Of a DNA stretch of 64,000 bases, positions 17,932 to 26,490 are shown one piece after another. Below the pieces are notes generated by a model that worked only from the letters and a program-made list of their open reading frames with translations, searched no databases and had not been told where the DNA came from. The stretch is from JANWZL01 sp041640815 (GTDB lineage Bacteria > Pseudomonadota > Gammaproteobacteria > Burkholderiales > Thiobacillaceae). Each line of letters opens with the position of its first letter. The stretch's first letter is position 1. The stretch covers positions 4,813-68,812 of the forward strand of contig JBEPZO010000005.1 of the NCBI GenBank assembly GCA_041640815.1, given 5' to 3'. The position numbers and the translations under genes were made by a program.

Positions 17932-18947
17932 GACAAGGTAGGTAGATAGCGGTCGGTAATAGCGTCTTGGAGGTTTGGTACTGTGCGCAGTAGGCGATGG
18001 CGCAACATAATATCGGTGACGGTGTAAATGGAATCGAGTAGCTTGGGCCGTGGACCGCTCAACAGAGCGTGATTTGCGCTCAGATCGAAAAGATGCACCT
18101 CTTTTAGCGCCTTGAGCACTGCCGCAGGGGCTAGCCCCATGCGTTGCGCGAGCAGGTTAATTGTCTGCGTCGGCTCCTGCCGCAAGCGCTCCAGGGCACG
18201 GAAGTGGGCGGCGCACAAGTGGCTCAACGCATCGGCTGCTTCCTCCATTACCGCCGCGTGTACCGCTAGCACATCCAGGATCAGTCCCGGGAAACTGCGG
18301 CTATCGAGCAGGCGGCGGGCACCCGCTTCTAACAAGCGCGTGATGTGGGGTTCATAGCTCACCACGGCATCGACTTGGCCAGCGCGGTAGGCGTCGACGT
18401 GGCGATCTACCGGCAGCGACACTTTGATGACCTCATCAACCTCCAGACCGGCATGCGATAGCAGTTTGCTAAACATCAGGGCGCCGACGGCACTATCTTC
18501 CACTGCTATGCGCTGACCACGCAAGGCTCTTATGTTGCGAATCGTTGGGCGGGCCACGACCGCATCGGCGCCGGCCGATTCATCGAAGACCAGGATCACG
18601 CTTAGGGGCAGCCCTTCGGCGCGCGCGTACAGGAATTCATCTAGGGTCAAGGCCGCTGCCTCGACGACTTGACCAGCCAACAGCCTGAGGCTGGCACTGG
18701 CAGAAGGCGTCTCGATCAGCCGCACGCGGCGCTCGTCGAGGTAGTCCTGTTTGCTAGCCAGGTATAACAGTTCATAGCCAATCCATACCTGCGCCGCGAC
18801 GCGCAGCGGCGGGCGCGGCGGCGCACAGGCAGAAAGCGACAGCAAGAAAAGCCCAAGAGCCGTATTCAGGAAGTGACGACGGGCACGTGCAAACCCAGGA
18901 ACTGGTGCGAGAGGGCAAGCCATAGGGAACGATTTTAAAACCGGCAA
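17928..18947 (-). CDS. Lipoprotein substrate-binding protein (NMT1/SsuA-like) coupled to the GGDEF/EAL gene
   Basis: 339 residues. Export signal with a lipobox (SLSACAPP, Cys near 41), so probably anchored in the inner membrane. The body resembles periplasmic binding proteins of the NMT1/ThiY/SsuA group (VWIGYELLYLA, LDEFLYARAEGLPL, GQRIAVEDSAVGALM, DAVVSYEPH). No ABC permease or ATPase is adjacent; its stop overlaps the start of the GGDEF/EAL sensor, suggesting it presents a ligand to that receptor. Ligand unknown. The start could be ATG 18923 instead. Confidence 0.82.
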   Translation of the reverse strand: MPVLKSFPMACPLAPVPGFARARRHFLNTALGLFLLSLSACAPPRPPLRVAAQVWIGYELLYLASKQDYLDERRVRLIETPSASASLRLLAGQVVEAAALTLDEFLYARAEGLPLSVILVFDESAGADAVVARPTIRNIRALRGQRIAVEDSAVGALMFSKLLSHAGLEVDEVIKVSLPVDRHVDAYRAGQVDAVVSYEPHITRLLEAGARRLLDSRSFPGLILDVLAVHAAVMEEAADALSHLCAAHFRALERLRQEPTQTINLLAQRMGLAPAAVLKALKEVHLFDLSANHALLSGPRPKLLDSIYTVTDIMLRHRLLRTVPNLQDAITDRYLPTLS

Positions 18948-18974
18948 ACCGTAAGCGCTTTCTAAGCAGGGTTT

Positions 18975-20267
18975 TCACGCGTGCGGCAGCTGGCCACTGC
19001 GCTGACCCAGATCGACGATTTTGTTCATCATGAGCAAGCGTTGACTTAGGCTGGCGATGATGCGGCGGGACAGGGGGGCGGAGTAGCGCATGAGCTCCTC
19101 CAGCATCTCAGGCGGCAAGGCCAATACCACCACCTCGGTGACGGCGGTGACGGTGGCGGTGCGTTTTTCGCCGAGCAGATAGGCCATCTCGCCGAACAGC
19201 TCGCCCTCGTCAAGTTCGGTCAAAGGCCGTTGCTCGCCGTTGACCTGTTTGGTCAGCCGCACCCTCCCTGCATAGAGGTAGTAGGCAGTCATCGAATCGT
19301 CGCCCTCACGGATGATCACCTCCCCTGGCGCATAGCTGCGTCCATACTTGGCCAGCAGGCGGTTGGCACGGCCGAAGACCAGACCTTCCAGCTTGCTTGC
19401 GCCTTCGCCGCGACCGCCCAGGAAGAGCTTTTCCAGGGCGGCGACGTCGACCTTAGCCAGCACGTAGAGACACTGCGCCCAGAAGTAGAAGACGATGGCG
19501 GCGAAAAAAGCGGCGATGAGCACGAACACGACGCCGCCCAGGGCGCCATAGACGGCGCGATAGGTCTCGACTTGGAAAAAGACACCGAACAGGCTGAACA
19601 AGAGCCCTAGGCTTGAGGTGGCGAGCAGCGCCACCACAGCCGCCTGTTGAGGGCGCGGCCGCCGTCTGGGCAGGCGCCAGTAGGCCGCCAGCACCAAGGC
19701 CCAGAGTGTGCCGAACCCGAGCAGGGTGTTGATGAGCGACAGGATAAGCCCACGCTTGCCAGCCAGGAGCTCCGCTTGCATCAGGAAGTCCAGCGCCCCT
19801 TGCGCGGCGATCGCCAGGCCGAGGAGCAGGAAGGCGATGGGGATGATGACGAACGGCAGGGCCCAGGAGGCGACCAGACGCCGCTTGCCCCCTTCGGGAA
19901 AGATCACCTTGAAGGCGGCCTCGAGCGCATGCACCAGCTTGCGCGCCGCGAGCAGCAGGGTGATCAGGCCGACCCCACCGGCGCCGAGCATGGCCTGTTG
20001 CGGGATGAAGCCCATCGCTGAGAGCGCATCGAGCCGGAATTGCTGGTAGAGGGCGGCAAGCAGGATGGTTGCAGGCACGGAGCGCTCGGCAAGAATGGCC
20101 AGCCATTGCAGGGCATAGCTGAGCAGCAACAAAAGCGGCGTGGCGGAGAGCAGGAAATAGAAGGCGGTGGCGGCGGCGTGATTGGTGAGGCCGTTGCGGC
20201 TGAACAGGCGCCAAGTGGTGTAGGCCACCTGCAGGAGCCAATCGAGCCGATCGCGATACCCTACCAT
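18975..20267 (-). CDS. YihY/BrkB-type membrane protein fused to a cyclic-nucleotide-binding domain
   Basis: About 430 residues. N-terminal YihY family region with several membrane segments (HAAATAFYFLLSATPLLLLLSY, then VIIPIAFLLLGLAIA and later pairs), followed by a soluble CRP-like cNMP-binding domain at about 300-420 (PGEVIIREGDDSMTAYYLY, then DEGELFGEMAYLLGEKRTATV). No DNA-binding HTH follows, so it should sense at the membrane. Start set at ATG 20267; a TTG at 20303 would add 12 residues. Function of the family is unsettled. Confidence 0.8.
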   Translation of the reverse strand: MVGYRDRLDWLLQVAYTTWRLFSRNGLTNHAAATAFYFLLSATPLLLLLSYALQWLAILAERSVPATILLAALYQQFRLDALSAMGFIPQQAMLGAGGVGLITLLLAARKLVHALEAAFKVIFPEGGKRRLVASWALPFVIIPIAFLLLGLAIAAQGALDFLMQAELLAGKRGLILSLINTLLGFGTLWALVLAAYWRLPRRRPRPQQAAVVALLATSSLGLLFSLFGVFFQVETYRAVYGALGGVVFVLIAAFFAAIVFYFWAQCLYVLAKVDVAALEKLFLGGRGEGASKLEGLVFGRANRLLAKYGRSYAPGEVIIREGDDSMTAYYLYAGRVRLTKQVNGEQRPLTELDEGELFGEMAYLLGEKRTATVTAVTEVVVLALPPEMLEELMRYSAPLSRRIIASLSQRLLMMNKIVDLGQRSGQLPHA

Positions 20268-20378
20268 GCGGATAAAGTACTCGCGCCCAGCCGGCGTGGG
20301 CAAGCTCGGCGCGGAAAGCCTGCCATCGCCCTGCGGCGTCTCGGCTACAATCGCAACATTTTCCGGAGACCGACCGAC

Positions 20379-21617
20379 ATGCCCTTAATCCGCCCCTTTG
20401 CCGCCCTGCGCCCCGCCCCTGGACGCGCCCAAGAGGTCATCGCCCCGCCCTACGACGTGCTCGACACCGACGAGGCGCGGGCGCTGGCCCAAGGTCGGCC
20501 GTGGAGCTTTCTGCACATCTCGAAACCGGAGATCGACCTGCCTCGTGGCACCGACCCATACGCCCCGGAGGTCTATGCCAAGGCCGCCGAGAACCTCGAG
20601 CGCATGCTGCGCGCCGGCATCTTGCGCCGGGACGAGACGGCCTGTTATTACGCCTATCGGCTCGTGATGGGCGAACATGTGCAGACCGGCATCGTCGCCG
20701 TGGCGAGTGTGGCGGCCTACGACTCGAACCGCATCCGCAAGCACGAATACACCCGCCCCGACAAAGAAGACGACCGCGTCCGGCAGATCACCGCCCTCAA
20801 TGCCCAGACCGGGCCGGTGCTGCTCGCCCACCCGCCGGCGCCCGAGGTGGATGCTTTGCTCGCCGCCGCCACGGCGCGCGCGCCCGATGCCGACGCCATC
20901 TCTGAGACCAACGTGCGCCACAGCCTGTGGGTGATTCGCGAGGCCGAGCTGATCCGGGAGCTGACCGCCCGCTTCGATGCCATGCCCGCGCTGTATATCG
21001 CCGATGGCCACCATCGCTCGGCCGCCGCCAGCCGGGTGTGCGCCGCACGGCGGGCGGCAAACCCGCAGCACACCGGCGAGGAGTCCTATAACTATTTCCT
21101 GGCGGTGATCTTCCCCGCCCAGCAGATGCAGATCCTGGACTATAACCGCGTCGTCCGCGATCTGAACGGTTTGAGCGCGCCGGACTTCCTCAAGCGGCTA
21201 GCGGCCGCCTTCACGGTGGAGCCGGCGGCGGCAGCGGTCAAGCCTGGCCAAACGGGCGAATTCGGGATGTATCTTGCTGGCCGCTGGTATCGGCTGCGCA
21301 TCCAGCCGCAACTGGTGCCGGCCGACCCCGTCGAGCGCCTGGACGTCAGCCTCCTGCAAAACCATCTCATCGCCCCCGTCCTCGGCATCAGCGACCCGCG
21401 CCGTGACAAACGCATCGATTTCGTCGGCGGCATCCGCGGTCTGAGCGAGCTTGAGCGCCGAGTGGACGCCGGCGAGATGGCGGTCGCTTTTTCGCTGCAC
21501 CCGACGAGCATGGCGCAGTTGATGGCCGTGGCCGATGCCGGCCGGGTGATGCCGCCGAAATCCACTTGGTTCGAGCCCAAGCTGGCCGACGGCATGGCCT
21601 CGCACGTGCTGGATTGA
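20379..21617 (+). CDS. DUF1015 family protein
   Basis: About 412 residues of the DUF1015/COG4198 family (IRPFAALRPAPGRAQEVIAPPYDVL at the start, YIADGHHRSAAA near 205, the C-terminal AVAFSLHPTSMAQLMAVADAG). Biochemical role not established. Start chosen at ATG 20379 with CCGGAGAC about 9 bases upstream; the frame is open further 5' but only shadows the YihY gene. The HAD nucleotidase gene follows after 2 bases, so they are probably co-transcribed. Confidence 0.85.
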   Translation: MPLIRPFAALRPAPGRAQEVIAPPYDVLDTDEARALAQGRPWSFLHISKPEIDLPRGTDPYAPEVYAKAAENLERMLRAGILRRDETACYYAYRLVMGEHVQTGIVAVASVAAYDSNRIRKHEYTRPDKEDDRVRQITALNAQTGPVLLAHPPAPEVDALLAAATARAPDADAISETNVRHSLWVIREAELIRELTARFDAMPALYIADGHHRSAAASRVCAARRAANPQHTGEESYNYFLAVIFPAQQMQILDYNRVVRDLNGLSAPDFLKRLAAAFTVEPAAAAVKPGQTGEFGMYLAGRWYRLRIQPQLVPADPVERLDVSLLQNHLIAPVLGISDPRRDKRIDFVGGIRGLSELERRVDAGEMAVAFSLHPTSMAQLMAVADAGRVMPPKSTWFEPKLADGMASHVLD

Positions 21618-21619
21618 AC

Positions 21620-22291
21620 ATGCTCCTGCCTTGGTCGGAGATCGATACCGTCCTGCTCGACATGGACGGCACCTTGCTCGACCTGCATTACGACAACCAC
21701 TTCTGGCAGGTCTATGTGCCGGCCAAGTTCGCCGAAAAACACGGGTTGAACGAGCACGAGGCGAGGCAGGAATGCTTCCGGCGCTTTGCGGCGCAGGCCG
21801 GCACGCTCAACTGGTACTGCATCGATTTCTGGTCGAGGGAGCTTCAGCTCGACATCGCTCGGCTCAAGGAGGAGCTCGCCCACCTCATCCGCGTCCATCC
21901 GGACGTGCCGGAATTTCTTGCCGAGGCAAAGGCCGCAGGCAAGCGCGTGGCATTGGTCACCAACGCGCACCACAAGGCGCTCGCGCTCAAAATGCAGCGC
22001 ACCGGCCTCGCCGTACATTTCGATGCCCTTTACTGCGCACACCACTTCGGCCAGGCCAAGGAAAACCCAACCTTCTGGCAGGCCCTGCGGCAGGTCGAGC
22101 CCTTCGATCCCCGCCGCACCCTCTTGGTGGACGACAGCCTGCCAGTGCTGCACGCAGCGCGCACCTACGGCATCGCCCACCTCCTTGCCATCTACCGCCC
22201 TGACTCACGCCAGCCGACAAGAGAGGTGGCAGAATTCGAGGCCATCCACCGTTTCCGAGACATCATGCCTGTCTGCCCAAGCGTGCGATGA
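21620..22291 (+). CDS. yrfG: HAD-superfamily nucleotidase (GMP/IMP nucleotidase YrfG type)
   Basis: 223 residues of the haloacid-dehalogenase fold. Motif I DMDGTLLDL (Asp nucleophile), motif II VTNAH, motif III Lys in QAKENPTFW, and motif IV LLVDDSLPVL. The sequence FWQVYVPAKFA and DFWSREL matches the YrfG-like purine nucleotidases rather than phosphoglycolate phosphatases. It overlaps the Crp/Fnr regulator start by 4 bases. Confidence 0.85.
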   Translation: MLLPWSEIDTVLLDMDGTLLDLHYDNHFWQVYVPAKFAEKHGLNEHEARQECFRRFAAQAGTLNWYCIDFWSRELQLDIARLKEELAHLIRVHPDVPEFLAEAKAAGKRVALVTNAHHKALALKMQRTGLAVHFDALYCAHHFGQAKENPTFWQALRQVEPFDPRRTLLVDDSLPVLHAARTYGIAHLLAIYRPDSRQPTREVAEFEAIHRFRDIMPVCPSVR

Positions 22292-22977
22292 AGACCCTCG
22301 ACGAGCAAGCGCTCCAGCGGCTGCGACTGTGCTACCTATTTGCCGGCATGGACGGCGCGGCCTACCAGGCAGTGATCGACCATGCCCACCTCGTGCGGCT
22401 TACGGCGGGGCAGACCCTTTTTCGGCAGGACGATCCGCTCACCGCCATCTACTGGGTGGTGGAGGGCCTGATCCGGCTCTACCGCGTCTCTCCCCAAGGG
22501 GAAGAAAAGGTCATCGACCTGGTTGGGCCCGGCCGCTCCTTCGCCGAGGCGGCGCTGTTCATGGGCGGGCACTATCCAGTGTGTGCCGCGGCCCAGAGCA
22601 CCTCGAAAGTGATTGCCATCGACGCGGTTCATTTGAGAAACTGGCTGGCCGAAGACACGGAGCGTTGCTTCCGCCTCATGGCGGCGATGAGCGCGCGCAT
22701 GCACAAGCTGCTCACCGACATCGACCGATTGACCCTCATGAAGGGCGCAGATCGTTTGCTGCAGTATCTGCTCGACCACGCCGACCCCGACGAACAAGGC
22801 CGCCAGGTGGTGGAACTGGAAGCGCCCAAGCAGGTCATCGCCTCGCACCTTGGCATCAAGCCGGAGACCTTTTCGCGGCTCATGCACAAGCTCGCCGAGC
22901 AGGGGTGCATCGCGGTGCAAGGCAACCGGATTTATCTCAACGACCCAGAACGCCTGCGGCTAGGCCACGCCGAGTAA
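22288..22977 (+). CDS. Crp/Fnr family transcriptional regulator
   Basis: 229 residues. cNMP-type sensory beta-roll at about 15-135 (VRLTAGQTLFRQDD, FAEAALFMGGHYPV), dimerisation helix, and a winged HTH at about 170-220 (KQVIASHLGIKPETFSRLMHKLAEQGCI). Only isolated cysteines are present, so an FNR-type iron-sulfur cluster is unlikely. The effector is unknown. Overlaps the nucleotidase gene by 4 bases. Confidence 0.88.
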   Translation: MKTLDEQALQRLRLCYLFAGMDGAAYQAVIDHAHLVRLTAGQTLFRQDDPLTAIYWVVEGLIRLYRVSPQGEEKVIDLVGPGRSFAEAALFMGGHYPVCAAAQSTSKVIAIDAVHLRNWLAEDTERCFRLMAAMSARMHKLLTDIDRLTLMKGADRLLQYLLDHADPDEQGRQVVELEAPKQVIASHLGIKPETFSRLMHKLAEQGCIAVQGNRIYLNDPERLRLGHAE

Positions 22978-22986
22978 CGACTCCGC

Positions 22987-23460
22987 TCAAGCGGCGCGGC
23001 GCTCCAGGGCGTCCAGCCGGCGATCCAGCTCCCGCACCCAATTCTCCAGCCCGACGTGCTCATCGCGCCGTACGATCACCTCATAGAGGCGATCGAGGCG
23101 CCGAGTAAACTCGGCGCGCACCTCATCGATGCGGGCGATGAAATCGGTTTGCGCTTTGTCCAGGCGCAGGTTGGTCTCGTTGATGCGGCCGGCAAGCTCC
23201 GCTTGTAGCCAGTCCATACGCTTGTTGGTCTCGTCGATGCGCCTGTTGGTCTCGTCGATGCGCTTGTTGGTCTCGTCGATGCGACCGATGAGGTCGGCTT
23301 GAAGCTTGTCGATGCGCTTGTTGGTGTCATCGATGCGTCGGCTCTGGTCCACGAGGTGCAGGTCGATACTGTTGAGCCGCTCGCGGATGGCCGATTGCTC
23401 CTGACGAATCGCGTCGAGTTCAGGGATGAGGAAGTCTTTGAGCTGTTGCAGCAGTTCCAT
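22987..23460 (-). CDS. Coiled-coil protein with heptad repeats, function unknown
   Basis: 157 residues, almost entirely predicted coiled coil. The centre repeats the heptad RIDETNK/R several times, coded by 21-base tandem repeats at 23221-23283. No membrane segment or catalytic motif. N-terminus MELLQQLKDFLIPELDAI. Convergent with the Crp/Fnr gene. Charge pattern suggests a homo-oligomeric spacer; no family assigned. Confidence 0.65.
   Translation of the reverse strand: MELLQQLKDFLIPELDAIRQEQSAIRERLNSIDLHLVDQSRRIDDTNKRIDKLQADLIGRIDETNKRIDETNRRIDETNKRMDWLQAELAGRINETNLRLDKAQTDFIARIDEVRAEFTRRLDRLYEVIVRRDEHVGLENWVRELDRRLDALERRAA
23221..23283. repeat. 21-bp tandem repeat inside the coiled-coil gene
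   Basis: Three consecutive near-identical 21-base units (consensus begins CTTGTTGGTCTCGTCGATGCG, minus its last base in this quote's limit: read positions 23221-23241) differing at few positions, with a fourth degenerate copy near 23316-23336. In frame, each unit encodes one heptad, so copy-number change would lengthen the coiled coil without a frameshift. Confidence 0.8.
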
Positions 23461-23539
23461 CTTCAGGCGCAGCAGTGGTGGCGGATTACTAGCCTCAGTC
23501 TAGCACAATGGCGGGGAAGGGTTTAACTCGCCATCGACC

Positions 23540-23914
23540 TCAGGGCTCCAGGATCAAGGCAGCAGCCACTCGCCGGCCATCAGCCGCCAGAATGTTGTAA
23601 GTGCGGCACGCGGCATGGCTGTCCATCACCTCCAGGCCAATGCCGCGTCTGGCTGGCTCGGCCATCAGGGCGGGGGGCGGGAAGCGTTGGCGCCGGCCGG
23701 TGCCCAGCAGCACGATCTCTGGTTTGAGCTCGAGCAGCAGGCCGAGGTGTTCGGCGGTCAAGGCAGTCAACTCCGGCACCGGCCAATCGGGGATCACCCG
23801 CTCGGGCAGCAGGATCAGGCTTGCCTCGAAGCGGCGCCGGTCGACTTCGACGTAGCCATGGCCGTAACCGGTGACCCAATGCACGCCGCTGGCCGTGGCC
23901 AGATGCAGTTTCAT
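23540..23914 (-). CDS. Mth938/DUF498 domain protein
   Basis: 124 residues of the Mth938-like family (DUF498): ILLPERVIPDWPVPEL, EIVLLGTGRRQRFPPPAL, GIGLEVMDSHAACRTYNILAADGRRVAAALI. A single compact alpha/beta domain related to complex I assembly factor NDUFAF3 in eukaryotes; bacterial role unknown. Divergent from alaC. Confidence 0.85.
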   Translation of the reverse strand: MKLHLATASGVHWVTGYGHGYVEVDRRRFEASLILLPERVIPDWPVPELTALTAEHLGLLLELKPEIVLLGTGRRQRFPPPALMAEPARRGIGLEVMDSHAACRTYNILAADGRRVAAALILEP

Positions 23915-23989
23915 GGACGTAAGGCGCGAAATTGCCCGAAAATTCAGCGTTCAGGTAAGATTACACTCTTTTTCGACGTCTCGTCAGCG

Positions 23990-25177
23990 ATGGACGATTT
24001 TCCACGCATCAAGCGCCTGCCGCCCTACGTCTTCAACATCACCGGCGACCTCAAGATGGCCGCCCGGCGACGGGGTGAGGACATCATCGACTTCGGCATG
24101 GGTAACCCCGACCAGCCGACGCCGCCGCACATCGTCGACAAACTGATCGAGACCGCACGCCGCGGCGATACCCACCGCTACTCGATGTCCAAAGGCATCC
24201 CGCGGCTGAGGAAGGCGATCACCAACTGGTACAAGACCCGCTACGACGTCGACCTCGACCCGGAAAGGGAGGCCATCGTCACCATCGGCTCCAAGGAGGG
24301 CATCGCCCATCTGGCGCTAGCCACCCTCGACCAGGGCGACATCGTGCTGGTGCCCAACCCGAGCTACCCCATCCACATCTACGGACCGGTGATCGCCGGC
24401 GCCGACATCCGCCACATCCCGATGACGCCGGGCGTGGACTTCTTCCAGGAGATGGAGACGGCGATCCGCAATCACTGGCCGAAGCCGAAGATGCTGATCC
24501 TCAATTTCCCGTCCAACCCCACCACCCAGTGCGTGGAGCTCGAGTTCTTCGAGAAGGTGGTGGCCATGGCCAAGGAATACGGCATCTGGGTGGTGCACGA
24601 CCTGGCCTATGCCGACATCGTCTTCGACGGCTATCGTGCCCCTTCCATCTTGCAAGTTGAGGGGGCGAAGGACATCGCGGTGGAATTTTTCACCCTGTCC
24701 AAGAGCTACAACATGCCGGGCTGGCGGGTGGGCTTCATGTGTGGAAATGCCACCCTGTGCGCCGCCCTGGCGCGCATCAAGAGCTACCACGACTACGGCA
24801 CCTTTACCCCCATCCAGGTCGCCGCCATCACCGCCTTGGAAGGGCCGCAGGATTGCGTGCGCGACATCTGCGACATGTACCGTCGGCGCCGTGACGCGCT
24901 GGTCAAGGGCTTGAACGAGATCGGCTGGAAGATCAAGCCGCCCAAGGCGACCATGTTCATCTGGGCCCCCATCCCGGAGCCCTATGCCGCGCTCAAGTCA
25001 CTCGAGTTTTCCAAGAAGCTCCTCAGCGAGGCCAAGGTAGCGGTGTCGCCGGGGGTCGGATTCGGCGAATACGGCGACGACCACGTCAGGTTCTCGCTCA
25101 TCGAGAACGAGCACCGCATCAGGCAGGCCATCCGCGGCCTGCGCGACATGTTCAGGAAAGACGGATTGTACAAATGA
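23990..25177 (+). CDS. alaC: Alanine-type class I aminotransferase
   Basis: 395 residues, PLP-dependent fold type I. Motifs: GMGNPDQPTPPHI, HRYSMSKGIPRLR, NFPSNPTTQ, DLAYADIVFDGY, and the PLP lysine in SKSYNMPGWRVGF. Strong match to AlaC-like glutamate-pyruvate transaminases, often placed directly before hom in betaproteobacteria. Start chosen at ATG 23990, where family similarity begins; an upstream extension only shadows the DUF498 gene. Overlaps hom by 4 bases. Confidence 0.93.
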   Translation: MDDFPRIKRLPPYVFNITGDLKMAARRRGEDIIDFGMGNPDQPTPPHIVDKLIETARRGDTHRYSMSKGIPRLRKAITNWYKTRYDVDLDPEREAIVTIGSKEGIAHLALATLDQGDIVLVPNPSYPIHIYGPVIAGADIRHIPMTPGVDFFQEMETAIRNHWPKPKMLILNFPSNPTTQCVELEFFEKVVAMAKEYGIWVVHDLAYADIVFDGYRAPSILQVEGAKDIAVEFFTLSKSYNMPGWRVGFMCGNATLCAALARIKSYHDYGTFTPIQVAAITALEGPQDCVRDICDMYRRRRDALVKGLNEIGWKIKPPKATMFIWAPIPEPYAALKSLEFSKKLLSEAKVAVSPGVGFGEYGDDHVRFSLIENEHRIRQAIRGLRDMFRKDGLYK

Positions 25178-26490
25178 AGCCCATCCATGTCGGTTTGCTG
25201 GGTCTGGGGACCGTCGGTGGCGGCACGCTCACCGTGCTGCGCCGCAATGAGGCAGAGATTGCCCGCCGCGCCGGCCGCCGCATCGTCGTCACCCATGCCG
25301 CGGTGCGCAACGTCGAGCGCGCCCACGGCAAATACGCCGCCGAGGGGCTGACCATCACCGATGATCCGACGCTGATCGTCAACCACCCCGACATCGACAT
25401 CGTGGTCGAGCTCATCGGCGGCATCTCGCCAGCGAAGGAGCTGGTGCTCGCGGCCATCGCCAACGGCAAGCACGTGGTCACCGCCAACAAGGCCCTGATC
25501 GCCAAGCATGGCAACGAGATCTTCAGCCGCGCCCAGGCGCAGGGGGTGATGGTCGCCTTCGAGGCCGCGGTGGCGGGCGGCATCCCGATCATCAAGGCGA
25601 TCCGCGAGGGGCTGTCCGCCAACCGCATCGAGTGGCTGGCCGGCATCATCAACGGCACCTGCAACTTCATCCTGTCGCAGATGCGTGCGGAGGGACGCGC
25701 CTTCGACGACGTGCTCAAGGAGGCCCAGGCCAAGGGCTATGCCGAGGCCGACCCCACCTTCGACATCGAAGGCATCGACGCCGCCCACAAGATCACCATC
25801 CTGTCGGCCATTGCCTTCGGTGTGCCGATGCAGTTCGATGCCGCGCACATCGAGGGGATCTCCAAGCTGGAGGCAATCGACATCCGCTACGCGGAACAGC
25901 TCGGCTACCGCATCAAGCTTTTGGGCATCACCAAACGGCATGCAAACGGCATCGAGCTCAGGGTCCACCCCACCCTGATCCCGGCCAAGCGGCTGATCGC
26001 CAACGTCGAAGGGGTGATGAACGCCGTGCTGGTGAAGGGCGACGCCGTCGGCGCCACCCTCTACTATGGCGCCGGCGCCGGTGCGGAGCCCACGGCCAGC
26101 GCCGTGGTGGCCGATCTGGTCGACGTCACGCGGCTGCATACCGCCGACCCCAATCATCGGGTGCCGCACCTGGCCTTCCAGCCCGATCAGCTCGCCGACC
26201 TCAGGGTGCTGCCGATGGAAGAGGTGGACTGCGCCTGCTACCTGCGCATGCGGGCGCTCGACAAGCCCGGCGTGTTGGCCGACATCACGCGCATCCTCGC
26301 CGATCTCGACATCTCCATCGAGGCCGTGATCCAACGCGAGCCCGAAGAAGGCGAAAACCAGACCGATGTCGTGATGCTCACCCATCTCGCCAAGGAGCGG
26401 GCGGTCAATGCCGCCATCGAACGCATCGAGGCGCTCGACAGCGTCGTCGGCCGCGTCGTCCGGATCCGCATGGAGCCGCTAAATGGCTGA
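25174..26490 (+). CDS. hom: Homoserine dehydrogenase
   Basis: 438 residues: NAD(P)-binding domain (LLGLGTVGGGTLTVL), catalytic region (GIINGTCNFILSQM, FDIEGIDAAHKITIL) and C-terminal ACT domain (about 355-430, ALDKPGVLADITRILADLDI). Reduces aspartate semialdehyde to homoserine for threonine and methionine. The ACT domain implies threonine feedback. Overlaps alaC upstream by 4 bases and thrC downstream by 8. Confidence 0.97.
   Translation: MKPIHVGLLGLGTVGGGTLTVLRRNEAEIARRAGRRIVVTHAAVRNVERAHGKYAAEGLTITDDPTLIVNHPDIDIVVELIGGISPAKELVLAAIANGKHVVTANKALIAKHGNEIFSRAQAQGVMVAFEAAVAGGIPIIKAIREGLSANRIEWLAGIINGTCNFILSQMRAEGRAFDDVLKEAQAKGYAEADPTFDIEGIDAAHKITILSAIAFGVPMQFDAAHIEGISKLEAIDIRYAEQLGYRIKLLGITKRHANGIELRVHPTLIPAKRLIANVEGVMNAVLVKGDAVGATLYYGAGAGAEPTASAVVADLVDVTRLHTADPNHRVPHLAFQPDQLADLRVLPMEEVDCACYLRMRALDKPGVLADITRILADLDISIEAVIQREPEEGENQTDVVMLTHLAKERAVNAAIERIEALDSVVGRVVRIRMEPLNG

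Noticed and set aside
21786..23108. 440-codon plus-strand frame across the nucleotidase and Crp/Fnr genes
   Set aside because: Arg/Pro/Ala-rich shadow typical of high-GC out-of-frame reading.
23199..23340. Regular repeats resembling a short CRISPR array
   Set aside because: The units are contiguous 21-bp coding repeats without spacers.
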